Shown in pieces: positions 1 through 8,176 of a DNA stretch of 16,952 nucleotides (position 1 is its first letter; each line of letters starts with the position of its first letter). A program made the position numbers and the translations under genes. The notes beneath the pieces were generated by a model, which worked only from the letters and a program-made list of their open reading frames with translations, was not told where the DNA came from and made no database searches. The DNA lies in the NCBI GenBank assembly GCA_045579045.1, contig JAZNLL010000105.1:1-16952 (forward strand). Direction: 5' to 3'. Source of the DNA: Avoscillospira sp045579045. Lineage in GTDB: Bacteria > Bacillota > Clostridia > Oscillospirales > Oscillospiraceae.

Positions 1-3000
1 TCTGTCGGCGGTGACGACTGCGTATGCATCATCATCGTTGATCAGTTCTTCAGGCAGCTGGAACTTCTGGCGGAGCAGAATCTCGGAGTCGAGAGAAACT
101 TCGATCGATGCCAGCTTGCCTTCCAGAATGGTGGGCTCGGCTTCCTCCCAGAGGGCGGTCAGGGTGACATCCTCGGAAATCAGAATGCGGTCACCGGGGG
201 CATAGGTCTTCTCCCCTATTTTCCAACCGGTAAATTTCTTATTCTTTGCGGTAAAGGTGCAGCCAGGCAGCGTGTAGTAGGAGTATTCCTGTTTTTCAAC
301 ATTTGCCATCGTGCCGTTTCCGCCGTTGGCATCGAAGCTGACCGTATATTTGGTGGGAAGGTAACCGTGGCATTCCGTTTCCTTTTCTTCACAGTTGCAG
401 CTTTCCACAATGATCACGCGATCCACATAGTAAACAGGGTTCTTTTCCAGTTCGCCTTCGATCTTCATGGAGACATACAGATCGATCGGACGGCCGCGGA
501 AAGAGGCCGATGCGCTCCAAATTTTATTGTAAATACGGATTGCATGATTGTAGAGAATACCAAACCACTGGCTGTAGCTGCTGGGATACGTAATATCCTC
601 AAATTTATACAGCTGATAGCCGGTTCCTTCGTTGGGTTTCAGATCATTATAGGTCCATGTGCCAAAGGTACCCAAAACAGACATGTGCGCGCCGAAGGAT
701 TCGCCGTCGGTCATGATATATCCGGCAGGTTTTTCGGCATCGGCAGCCGCCAGCCGCATAGCCTGTCCGTAAATAGACTCTGCATCGTCAACCAAAGCAA
801 CAGGATAGTCTGTCCAGTTGGTGGTTGCAGGCTGCATGGTGGTGGGTCCGAAGTCAAAGACATGTTCCATGCCGATTCCGGCCACATTCATATCCTTGAG
901 CACACCTTCAGGCAGAGGCTTGGTCAGTTTGCCAATGGAAGCCACAGTCTTGCCGCATTCGGAACAAGCTGCTTCGTACAGGGAAGTATCTTTGTTCCAC
1001 TTGTAACCGGCGATGGTATGAACAGGAGGTGTGCCGATTTCGGCAATTTCTGCCGCGGACAATGCACGGGTATAGACTCTGGCATCAGAGATGGTACCAT
1101 CGATGGCAGAAGAAGCCTGTCTGTTGGCAGTGCCGATCGCATCTGTGCCGATACCGAGGTAGTAAGCATATTTACTGTTGGGCAGTTTGAAGTCGCCGGT
1201 AGCGGCAGTTGCGCCTACTTCCACACCGTCCACATACATACGGATATACTGACCGTCGTAGGTACCTGCCAGATGGGTCTCTGTTCCTGCTGTCATTGCT
1301 TTTGTTGCTTTTGCCTTATAGTAGGTACCGCCGATATTGACAGCAAATTCAGGTACACCGTTGACGATCTGGATACCCAGACCGCCGCCTTCCATATCGC
1401 TCAAAGGCAGAACGGTGCCGGACAGAGAATCCATGGTCACCTTTACCTCAAAGGTCACGCTCTGCAGCATGTCGTCATAGTGGTTTCCAAAGCTTTCAAA
1501 GGCATAACCGTTGGTGGTATCGAAGGATGCTGCACCATCTGCAACAATAGGCAGCTCGCTCTTGCCGAAAACAGTCAGTTTCTCGCCATCAATAGCATTG
1601 AGAGGATTGAGATCAGCGTCAAAGCCAAGTCGGAAGATCAAATCCTTGGCCAGAGCTTCATAGTTGGTGTTGACCTGCTTTGCAGAGATGACGCTGCTAT
1701 GGACCTCCGCCTTTGCGATGTCGCCGGAGCCCACAGTCAGAGTTTGCGCAGAAACAGTCACAGTGCCGGAAATGGCGGTCTTGGCAGCTTCTTTACCGTT
1801 GACGTACAGACGGGCAAACTCTCCGTCAACCGTGCCGACCAGATGGACATAGGCATCGGTGGTGATTGCGGTGGAGGCGGCAGCAGTTCCCCACTTGGTC
1901 ACAAACTGAGGAATACCGTCCACAACCTTCAACGCAAAGTCGTCGTTGCCGAGGATGACAGTCTGAGAGCCCGGCTTTGCATAGGCTTCCATCGTAATGC
2001 CTCTTGCAGCGATATCCTCGCCGTGGTCACCGAAGTTCTCCATGGTGTTGCCGCCGGTCAGTTCTGCACCGTCCACAGTGTTAACAGCCGTTCCGTTTTC
2101 GTCATAACCGAGAGCAAAAACCTCATCGGCAATGATGTTGGAAGACTTGGTGCTGAAGGTGTAGGTCAAAGGTGCAGATTCCTTGCCCCATGCGTTAAGA
2201 GCATAGATTTTTGCGGTATATTCCGTGCCACCTTCCAGACCTGTAAAGGGAGCAGTCAGCGTGGTGGGAGTCGGCTCGTAGAAATAGCAGCCAAGACGCT
2301 TGATGGACTGGATCAGTTCTGTACCCTGATAGAGGTCGACACGGTAGTTTGCAACATAGTCTTCCTCGTCCTGTGCCTGTGTGAAGCGAAGCTTTGCAAG
2401 GGTGATATCCACATCTTCCAAAGTCACAGCTGCGTCCTTCGGGAATTCGGGAGCGACGGAATAATATTCCCGCTCATTGGTATAGATAAACTGATCTGTA
2501 TCGCCCACAGAACGAATGAGCACAGGCTCGTTGACAATTTCATTGGTATCCAGTTCGTAGGTCTGGACACGGATGGCATTGTTGGCATCCACTTCCACGA
2601 TCAGGTACTGGCTGCCGTCACGAATGGTACGGCCGGCATAACCGCCTTCTTCATCGGTGGGGCACCAGCTGGAGTTTTCCTCGATACCGCCCATGGCAAC
2701 ACCATAGTAGCTGAGGGTACCGGTGCCGATGGCAGTAAAGGTTCCCTGCCAGATGGAACGGGGGTCGGAAACAGGATTATGGGTATGTCCATTGAAGCTG
2801 ACGACCTGGGGATACTTGGAAAGCACCCAGTTCAGCTCCCAGTTACCGAATTCACCATAAGTACCTGCCAATGTCTTTGCGGCAGACTGATGATGGAACA
2901 CAAAAACAGGCTTGCTTCCTGTGGGATCCTCTGCGATGGCTTTCTGGATTTCTTCATCCAGCCACTGCATCTGGTCATAGGCAAAGGCTCTGCCGCCACC

Positions 3001-5091
3001 ACCGCAGCAGCTGACCAGAATGAAGTGGTAGCCATCGATCACCAAGTGGTTGTCGGTGGAGGTATAACCGCTGGCATTGAGGAAGCGTTCAATGGAGATT
3101 TCCTCGTTGTAGTTGGAACTGTAGAATTCATGGTTACCCATGACAACGCCGGTGGTGGTGCCTTCTCTCGTGGCACCGTTGAAGATGTTAAAGAATTTTT
3201 CGTGAGCAACCACAGTACCGGTATCGGTCAGGTCACCGACCATGAAAGCACCGTCCACATTCTGATAGTTCTGGCTCTCGGCGTAGTCATAAGCAGTGGT
3301 GAAGAACTGTTCCAGACGGGCTTCTTCTGCCTGTGTCCAGGCATCGTGAATATGGGAGTCACTGGCCACAATGAAGCGCAGGGCCGGCTCAAAATCCTCA
3401 AAATATGCCTTGTCCGCTGCAGAAGAATCCCAGACAGCGGTCACTGTCGTATCACCAAGGATGGTAATGGTTTCGCCGGGCAGATAACGCTCCTTGCCAA
3501 CCTTCCAGACATAGAAGCACATATCCGTGGGTGCGGTAAAGCTGCACTGAGGCAGTGTGTAAGTATCAAATTCCTTCAGTTCCACAGATGCCATGGACCC
3601 GCTGCCGTCGTTGGCATCAAAGGTCACGGTACAATCCATGGGAACATACTTGGCGCAATCGCAGTCTGCATCTTCACAGCTGTCCACCACGATCATACGA
3701 TCCACATAGAAGACGGGACCGATGGATTCTTCGGAACTGCTGGAGGAGTGACCAAAGATTTTCATGGAGATGTACAGATCAACAGGCTCATCCTTCAGAT
3801 GGGCCAGCTTTTGTGCCATCGCGCCATTCTGGACATCGCCGTTGAGCATGTGCAGACGGGTGAAGTCCTCCGTAATGAGGGTCACATCTTCCAGTTTATA
3901 GGTGCGGTAAACATACTCGTCAAAATTCTGATTCATTTCCGCAACTGTCAACTCACCCAAAGTGCGGCCGGTGTTGTCCGTAATCGGCAGATTCTTATCG
4001 CCGTAGTACATATACACAATGGGATTTGCATAGTCCCATGCATTCAGAACAGCAGCCTTGCCCAAGGGAGACTCGGGATCGTTCTTCACGGAAGCAATAC
4101 CACCTACGGTAAAATCTGCCACACCGAAGTCATAGACATGCTCCATTCCGGTACCGGAAGCAGTCAAATCCTGCAGCACACTCTGGGGCAGCTTGGTCAG
4201 CAGGTTTTCCGGCAGGTCATATTTGACATAGCCGCAGTTGGCACAGACCGTTTCACCCAGACCGGTAGCCGGGTTTACAACAAATTCACCAAAAGCATGG
4301 CCGAAAGCATCCTCGTTCACACGTGTTTTCTCTTCTCCGCATTCAGAACAGGTCAGCTTCTCAACAGAACCATCCGTACAGGTTGCTGCAGAAACCAAAA
4401 CCCAGTCAACACCCTCAAAATGCTTTCCGCAGGCTGCAGTGAAGATAAACCGGTCAAAATAATATTTTGCGGTTTTGGTGGAATCGGTGGTATTGTCCAT
4501 ATCGCCTTCGATCTTGATACGAACAAACATATCCACCTTGGTACCGGCCAGCTGATCCAGCAGGGCATTCGCACCGTTGAACTGGAAGCTCCAGCCCCAG
4601 ACACCGGTCAGGTAGGGAGAGATGCCTTTTTCGGGAATCAACATATCCTCAACCTTGTACCAGTTGTAGCCATTGTTTGCATTGGCAGCCAGAGATTCCT
4701 TGGAAATGGAGCCGAGAACGCCGGTGCCCCAGTCGCCGCCGGAACGGAAGTTCATGGCACCGTACGTGGCCATGGAGAAGGTACTGTTGTATGTACCGTC
4801 CGCCCAGGGATCATACATAAAGGCTTTGCCGAAGTCGGAATCTTCGTCCTCCACAGCCTTATCGTAGGTTCCTCCTTGGCTTCTGAAGCCGTTATAGGCA
4901 GTAAAGTCATAGACATTTTCCAACTTAATACCGGAAGTTTCCAGATCGGTCAGAACTTCCTCCGGCAGAGGCACATTTGTCTTGTAGTCAGACTGTGCAT
5001 AGACCGGTTCCTCAGCCAATACTGCCGTGGGCAGCATGCCAAGAAGCATGACCAGAGCCAGTAATAACGCAAGTGTTCTCTTGATATTCAT
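1..5091 (-). CDS. Giant secreted multidomain calcineurin-like phosphoesterase (C-terminus beyond window)
   Basis: The frame is open for 1697 codons and runs off the left edge. The start is ATG with an AAAGGG ribosome site 8 bases upstream. Residues 1-26 are a signal peptide ending AVLA. An unnamed module of about 175 residues occurs three times (about 41-221, 301-472, 1393-1565), with CxxC segments (CSECG near 248, CANCG near 283, CSECG near 1380). Flg_new/InlB-like repeats follow modules 2 and 3 (about 479-556 and 1577-1650). A metallophosphoesterase domain spans about 568-780: D578-x-H580, GD620, GN653-H654, H733/H734 and GHTH 769/771, a full dinuclear metal set. A fibronectin-III-like stretch (about 880-985) and two LamG/concanavalin-like domains (about 990-1145, 1150-1350) follow. 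The substrate is unknown; the domains suggest an extracellular phosphoesterase that binds glycans. Wall anchoring cannot be judged because the end is missing. Confidence 0.88.
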   Translation of the reverse strand, partial: MNIKRTLALLLALVMLLGMLPTAVLAEEPVYAQSDYKTNVPLPEEVLTDLETSGIKLENVYDFTAYNGFRSQGGTYDKAVEDEDSDFGKAFMYDPWADGTYNSTFSMATYGAMNFRSGGDWGTGVLGSISKESLAANANNGYNWYKVEDMLIPEKGISPYLTGVWGWSFQFNGANALLDQLAGTKVDMFVRIKIEGDMDNTTDSTKTAKYYFDRFIFTAACGKHFEGVDWVLVSAATCTDGSVEKLTCSECGEEKTRVNEDAFGHAFGEFVVNPATGLGETVCANCGYVKYDLPENLLTKLPQSVLQDLTASGTGMEHVYDFGVADFTVGGIASVKNDPESPLGKAAVLNAWDYANPIVYMYYGDKNLPITDNTGRTLGELTVAEMNQNFDEYVYRTYKLEDVTLITEDFTRLHMLNGDVQNGAMAQKLAHLKDEPVDLYISMKIFGHSSSSSEESIGPVFYVDRMIVVDSCEDADCDCAKYVPMDCTVTFDANDGSGSMASVELKEFDTYTLPQCSFTAPTDMCFYVWKVGKERYLPGETITILGDTTVTAVWDSSAADKAYFEDFEPALRFIVASDSHIHDAWTQAEEARLEQFFTTAYDYAESQNYQNVDGAFMVGDLTDTGTVVAHEKFFNIFNGATREGTTTGVVMGNHEFYSSNYNEEISIERFLNASGYTSTDNHLVIDGYHFILVSCCGGGGRAFAYDQMQWLDEEIQKAIAEDPTGSKPVFVFHHQSAAKTLAGTYGEFGNWELNWVLSKYPQVVSFNGHTHNPVSDPRSIWQGTFTAIGTGTLSYYGVAMGGIEENSSWCPTDEEGGYAGRTIRDGSQYLIVEVDANNAIRVQTYELDTNEIVNEPVLIRSVGDTDQFIYTNEREYYSVAPEFPKDAAVTLEDVDITLAKLRFTQAQDEEDYVANYRVDLYQGTELIQSIKRLGCYFYEPTPTTLTAPFTGLEGGTEYTAKIYALNAWGKESAPLTYTFSTKSSNIIADEVFALGYDENGTAVNTVDGAELTGGNTMENFGDHGEDIAARGITMEAYAKPGSQTVILGNDDFALKVVDGIPQFVTKWGTAAASTAITTDAYVHLVGTVDGEFARLYVNGKEAAKTAISGTVTVSAQTLTVGSGDIAKAEVHSSVISAKQVNTNYEALAKDLIFRLGFDADLNPLNAIDGEKLTVFGKSELPIVADGAASFDTTNGYAFESFGNHYDDMLQSVTFEVKVTMDSLSGTVLPLSDMEGGGLGIQIVNGVPEFAVNIGGTYYKAKATKAMTAGTETHLAGTYDGQYIRMYVDGVEVGATAATGDFKLPNSKYAYYLGIGTDAIGTANRQASSAIDGTISDARVYTRALSAAEIAEIGTPPVHTIAGYKWNKDTSLYEAACSECGKTVASIGKLTKPLPEGVLKDMNVAGIGMEHVFDFGPTTMQPATTNWTDYPVALVDDAESIYGQAMRLAAADAEKPAGYIMTDGESFGAHMSVLGTFGTWTYNDLKPNEGTGYQLYKFEDITYPSSYSQWFGILYNHAIRIYNKIWSASASFRGRPIDLYVSMKIEGELEKNPVYYVDRVIIVESCNCEEKETECHGYLPTKYTVSFDANGGNGTMANVEKQEYSYYTLPGCTFTAKNKKFTGWKIGEKTYAPGDRILISEDVTLTALWEEAEPTILEGKLASIEVSLDSEILLRQKFQLPEELINDDDAYAVVTADR

Positions 5092-5135
5092 ATCTTCATC
5101 CCTTTCTTCCCTGCTTGGGAATATGTTATAAGAAA

Positions 5136-5163
5136 ATTATATATTGACGGTTCCAAATCCCAA
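5136..5163 (-). promoter_or_regulatory. Candidate promoter of the phosphoesterase gene
   Basis: On the minus strand, TTGGGA (5158-5163) and a consensus TATAAT (5136-5141) are 16 bases apart. This predicts transcription starting near 5129 and a leader of about 38 bases. It is interleaved with the divergent promoter of the AraC-type gene. The -35 match is only 4 of 6. Confidence 0.5.
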
Positions 5164-5173
5164 ATGGTAAAAT
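5144..5173 (+). promoter_or_regulatory. Candidate promoter of the AraC-type regulator gene
   Basis: TTGACG (5144-5149) and TAAAAT (5168-5173) are 18 bases apart, each matching consensus in 5 of 6 positions. Transcription would start near 5180. That is downstream of the in-frame ATG at 5164, so it supports the later TTG start at 5215. The -35 lies inside the spacer of the opposing promoter. Confidence 0.55.
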
Positions 5174-5196
5174 ATGATATATATTTATCATTTTTT
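5169..5196. repeat. Inverted repeat at the predicted transcription start of the AraC-type gene
   Basis: ATGATA (5174-5179) and TATCAT (5186-5191) are separated by 6 bases. The arms extend by four more A/T pairs after one mismatch. The position, over the predicted start site, would suit an operator. The sequence is so A+T rich that chance is a real alternative. Confidence 0.3.
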
Positions 5197-5202
5197 GTCT
5201 TA

Positions 5203-5211
5203 GAGGTGAGG
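5203..5211 (+). promoter_or_regulatory. Ribosome binding site that decides the AraC-type gene start
   Basis: GAGGTGAGG lies just upstream of the in-frame TTG at 5215. The ATG at 5164 has no such sequence, and the ATG at 5225 is out of frame. This favours TTG 5215 as the start. Confidence 0.6.
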
Positions 5212-5214
5212 TAT

Positions 5215-5973
5215 TTGTATCACCATGAAATCATACTGACCAAGGGGCAAAGTGACCTCCATCCGTTCCAGTTCGGCTACGAAACCTGCAAGCCCGGTCA
5301 TCATGCAAGCCCCGGTCCACGGCATTACTGGCTCATCCATTATGTGCTGTCCGGAAAGGGAGTTCTTCGAGTAAACAACGAGGAATACAGCCTTTCGGAG
5401 GGTTGCATCTTTGTCATTTCGCCTCAGGATGAGGCCGATTATGAAGCCGATGCCGAAGATCCCTGGTCCTATACCTGGATCACCTTTTATACCGATAAAT
5501 CCTTGCCAATTCAGTTAAATCCCGTCTATGATTTACCGGAAGCCTCCGGCATCTTTACGGAACTTCGTCATACCCAAAAAATGACAAACGGGAAGGAAGC
5601 TTACTTCTGCGGAAAAATCTGGGAATTGCTTTCTCTGATCATGGAGAGCAGTAACGACAACAGCGATCATATTGAAAAGGCCTTGCGAATTCTCCACGCA
5701 GAATACACAACCAATATCACCATCGAACAGATCGCAGAACGTCTGCATCTGGAGAAATCCTATTTTTCCCATGCATTCAAAAAGAAAATGAGCATATCCC
5801 CGAAACAATATTTGACAAAGCTTCGTATGGAACAGGCCCTTCTTTTGCTGCAGCACCATAAATACAGCGTCACGGAAACCGCCACAGCCGTTGGCTATGA
5901 CAGTATTTACCTGTTTTCCAAGATGTTCAAGCGGTATTACGGTGTTTCACCGACAAAAACAGATGCTCTATAA
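5215..5973 (+). CDS. AraC-family transcriptional regulator
   Basis: A 252-residue cytoplasmic regulator if translation starts at TTG 5215; an ATG at 5164 would add 17 residues but has no ribosome site and lies before the predicted transcription start. Residues about 29-91 form a cupin-type sensor (HYWLIHYVLSGKG, then GCIFVISP). The C-terminus has the two helix-turn-helix units of the AraC/XylS family, about 169-191 (ITIEQIAERLHL) and 219-246 (VTETATAVGYDSIYLFSKMF), ending in the usual FKRYYGVSP signature. Cupin AraC proteins of this size in Firmicutes usually sense a sugar and control an adjacent gene. Here the only divergent neighbour is the secreted phosphoesterase, so it is the likely target; the ligand is unknown. 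A strong terminator follows the stop codon. Confidence 0.92.
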   Translation: MYHHEIILTKGQSDLHPFQFGYETCKPGHHASPGPRHYWLIHYVLSGKGVLRVNNEEYSLSEGCIFVISPQDEADYEADAEDPWSYTWITFYTDKSLPIQLNPVYDLPEASGIFTELRHTQKMTNGKEAYFCGKIWELLSLIMESSNDNSDHIEKALRILHAEYTTNITIEQIAERLHLEKSYFSHAFKKKMSISPKQYLTKLRMEQALLLLQHHKYSVTETATAVGYDSIYLFSKMFKRYYGVSPTKTDAL

Positions 5974-5978
5974 TTGAC

Positions 5979-6005
5979 AAAACCCCACCTTTCGGTGGGG
6001 TTTTT
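5979..6005. terminator. Bidirectional rho-independent terminator
   Basis: CCCCACC (5983-5989) pairs with GGTGGGG (5994-6000) across a TTTC loop. The stem is extended by AAAA/TTTT, with a T run on the plus side and a matching one on the minus side. It ends the AraC-type gene and the convergent 6009-7055 gene. Confidence 0.92.
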
Positions 6006-6008
6006 ACC

Positions 6009-7055
6009 TTATTCTTCTCCGCTGATGCCTTCCAGCAGGGGGCGGAGGATTCCGTAGCCGTCGAAACGGGTATCGCGGGAGGCCGTCTGGAACACGATCT
6101 GAGAATCGGGATATTCCAGATAGGGTTCTACTTCCGCCACCATTTCGGCGACCTTGCTGCCGTTATCGGTAGTCAGATAGACACGGTCTGTATGGGCAGC
6201 CACAAGGGGACTTTCCGAGCCGAAGCTCACTCGGACGGGCAGATCCTTCAATGCCGTGCGCAGCAAGGAGGCCGCCTCGGCCACAGCTTCCTCTCTGGTC
6301 CATTCGCCGGCATCATAGACGATATTCCTACTATCCGGCATGCGGAAACCTTCAAAAACAATTTCATCAAAGCCCATGTCCGCCAGTTCTGTGGCAATGG
6401 AGACCAGAAATGTCTGTACATTCTCGGACATGGGGTCGAGCCAATAACAGTTTTCCTCATCCATCCACAAGGCACCGGATTTCATAGGAAGGCCGCTGGA
6501 CTGATTTTCCAACGCAAAATTATTATCTGTGAATGCAGGAATACGGGCAACCAGATAAGTCTTGCCATCCTGTGCATAAGAAGCAACCAAGGATTCAACG
6601 GCATCAATATCGGCGCTGGAGGTATAGGTTCCGGAAATATCCGTATCGTAATAGAAGTTGCCGTAGACGCTCTTCATTTCAAAGAGCAGGGTTCCCGGTG
6701 CTTCCTCCATGGATTCCAGTTCAGACATCACAGAGGGCAGGTCCAGCAGCATGGAGGTGGTGATATAGTAACCGGTCACAGGCTTGATGGGACCTTCCGC
6801 CAGAGACGTATTGGTTTCGGTGTCCTCCACCACTTCTATGGAGAAAGCAGGAATTTCCGGCTTTTGCTCGGGGTTTCGCTCCGGATTCAGAAGCATTTCA
6901 TAGTCCAGAGAAACTTCCCCTTCTCCATAGACCAAGAACCGCTGGAGATAGACAAACCGGCACAACGCGAACAGCAATACCGCTGCCAGAACAGCAGCCA
7001 AGATCAACAGACCGCGCTTGATCAGCCGTTTGTTTCTGTAAGAAAAAATACGCAA
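6009..7055 (-). CDS. Membrane-anchored glycoside-hydrolase-like protein (DUF4015-type)
   Basis: 348 residues from a TTG start, with GGGAGG 11 bases upstream inside the end of prmA; no nearby ATG fits better. A basic N-terminus (RNKRLIKR) precedes one hydrophobic helix at about 15-37 with no cleavage site, so the protein probably sits outside the membrane on an N-terminal anchor. The rest resembles the putative glycosyl hydrolase family DUF4015, a TIM-barrel relative: VARIPAF (169-175), then a Trp-Leu-Asp-Pro segment (205-208), then GFDEIVFEGFRMP (228-240). From memory the family motif reads GFDEIQFDYVRFP, so the usual Asp is Glu235 here and the Tyr is Gly. The family's substrate is unproven; a wall or surface glycan is possible. 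It is probably co-transcribed with prmA, 6 bases upstream. Confidence 0.75.
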   Translation of the reverse strand: MRIFSYRNKRLIKRGLLILAAVLAAVLLFALCRFVYLQRFLVYGEGEVSLDYEMLLNPERNPEQKPEIPAFSIEVVEDTETNTSLAEGPIKPVTGYYITTSMLLDLPSVMSELESMEEAPGTLLFEMKSVYGNFYYDTDISGTYTSSADIDAVESLVASYAQDGKTYLVARIPAFTDNNFALENQSSGLPMKSGALWMDEENCYWLDPMSENVQTFLVSIATELADMGFDEIVFEGFRMPDSRNIVYDAGEWTREEAVAEAASLLRTALKDLPVRVSFGSESPLVAAHTDRVYLTTDNGSKVAEMVAEVEPYLEYPDSQIVFQTASRDTRFDGYGILRPLLEGISGEE

Positions 7056-7061
7056 ACCGGC

Positions 7062-8042
7062 TCAGCCTCCCTGCCCGGGACGGGCTGTAATCTGGCACCA
7101 GTCCTCGATCTTGTTCACCGCTTCGATGGTAAGTCCTGCCTTTTCAATGGCAGAAACCACCTCCGCCAGGCGCTGTTCCAGAATACCGGAGCAGATGAAG
7201 ATACCGTTGGGCTTTACGAAATAAGGTACCACGGGAGAAAGGGGGATAATAACATCTGCCACGATGTTGGCAAGAACGATGTCATAACCGTCTCCTGCAA
7301 GACTCTCCATCATGGCACGGTCGGAGATCACATCACCGGTGACAGCCGTAAAACGGTCGGCCAGCAGTCCGTTGATGGCAGCATTCTCTCTGGCAATATC
7401 CTCTGCCTTGGGGTCGATATCCACACCTACAGCAGTTTTGGCACCCAGAAGCAGAGCCGCAATGGACAGAATACCGCTGCCGCTGCCCAGATCAATGACC
7501 TTTTCGCCGCCGGAAACAGCCTTTTCCAGTGCCATCATGCACATCTGGGTGGAGGCATGGTTGCCGGTGCCGAAGATCATACCGGGGTCCAGACGGACTG
7601 CCAGACGGCCTTCCTCATTTTCCGGATTCATCCACATAGGCACAACCAGCAGCTTTTCACCGATGGGAAGAGGTTTATAATACTGCTTCCAGTTATTCTC
7701 CCAATCCTCATTCTGCAGGTTGGCAAGTTCAACCTCCAAAGAGCCCAGATCCAAGCCTTCCTTTCGGGTCTTCAGAGCACGGAGCTGATCCCGGAGTGCA
7801 GAAACTGCCTCCATGGCATTGGGGCTGTCTTCGATATACAAACGGATCTGGGACAGACCTTCCATTTTCTTTGCCAGATCTTCATCCACATAGTCCCAAT
7901 ACTGCTTATTATTTTCCAGAAAATCTTCAAAATCAGCCTGATCGTCCATAATGAAGCTGTCATAGCCCAGAACGGTCAGGTGTTCTGCCACGGTATCGAT
8001 ACCGGCAGAAGTTGTCTTTATCGTCAATTCAAGCCACTGCAT
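7062..8042 (-). CDS. prmA: Ribosomal protein L11 methyltransferase PrmA
   Basis: 326 residues. The protein transfers methyl groups from S-adenosylmethionine to lysines and the N-terminus of ribosomal protein L11 in the cytoplasm. An N-terminal L11-recognition domain is followed by a Rossmann methyltransferase fold: GTGNHAST (158-165), motif I DLGSGSGILS (184-193), the acidic end of strand 2 (VDIDP, about 207-211) and motif IV LANIVADVI (257-265). The start is ATG 8042, with GGAG 7-8 bases upstream giving MQWLEL, the normal PrmA beginning. The longer frame from TTG 8054 has no ribosome site and would add four residues. It leads a two-gene transcript with the 6009-7055 gene. Unlike many Firmicutes it is not next to dnaJ or rsmE here. 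Confidence 0.95.
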   Translation of the reverse strand: MQWLELTIKTTSAGIDTVAEHLTVLGYDSFIMDDQADFEDFLENNKQYWDYVDEDLAKKMEGLSQIRLYIEDSPNAMEAVSALRDQLRALKTRKEGLDLGSLEVELANLQNEDWENNWKQYYKPLPIGEKLLVVPMWMNPENEEGRLAVRLDPGMIFGTGNHASTQMCMMALEKAVSGGEKVIDLGSGSGILSIAALLLGAKTAVGVDIDPKAEDIARENAAINGLLADRFTAVTGDVISDRAMMESLAGDGYDIVLANIVADVIIPLSPVVPYFVKPNGIFICSGILEQRLAEVVSAIEKAGLTIEAVNKIEDWCQITARPGQGG

Positions 8043-8124
8043 AGGGTTCTCCAAATCAAAAAAGTATTACAAATAGTTTACATGAAACTGCAGGAAAGTA
8101 CAAGTATATTCTTTGACAATTCCT

Positions 8125-8153
8125 TTTACTTTTGGAGAAAATGATTGTATAAT
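8125..8153 (+). promoter_or_regulatory. Candidate promoter of the M16-M16-lgt operon
   Basis: TTTACT (8125-8130) and a consensus TATAAT (8148-8153) are 17 bases apart. Transcription would start near 8160, followed by the AAAGGA ribosome site (8163-8168). A consensus TTGACA at 8113-8118 is too far from this -10 to pair with it. Confidence 0.6.
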
Positions 8154-8176
8154 AAGGGAACGAAAGGAATGTTGAT

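Noticed and set aside
367..5064. A plus-strand open frame of 1565 codons lying over the phosphoesterase gene
   Set aside because: It is codon-aligned antisense to a gene with a signal peptide and recognisable domains. It stays open because the real gene almost never uses TTA, CTA or TCA codons; it ends exactly at the TTA-TTA pair in the signal peptide. It is Cys/His/Ile-rich with no recognisable domain and has no ribosome site.
8113..8118. A consensus TTGACA as -35 for the M16 operon
   Set aside because: It is 29 bases from the only good TATAAT, too far to work as a pair, and no other -10 lies at the right distance.
6192..8144. A plus-strand open frame of 650 codons opposite prmA and the DUF4015-like gene
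   Set aside because: It spans two well-supported minus-strand genes and their junction, matches no family, and owes its length to the same codon bias.
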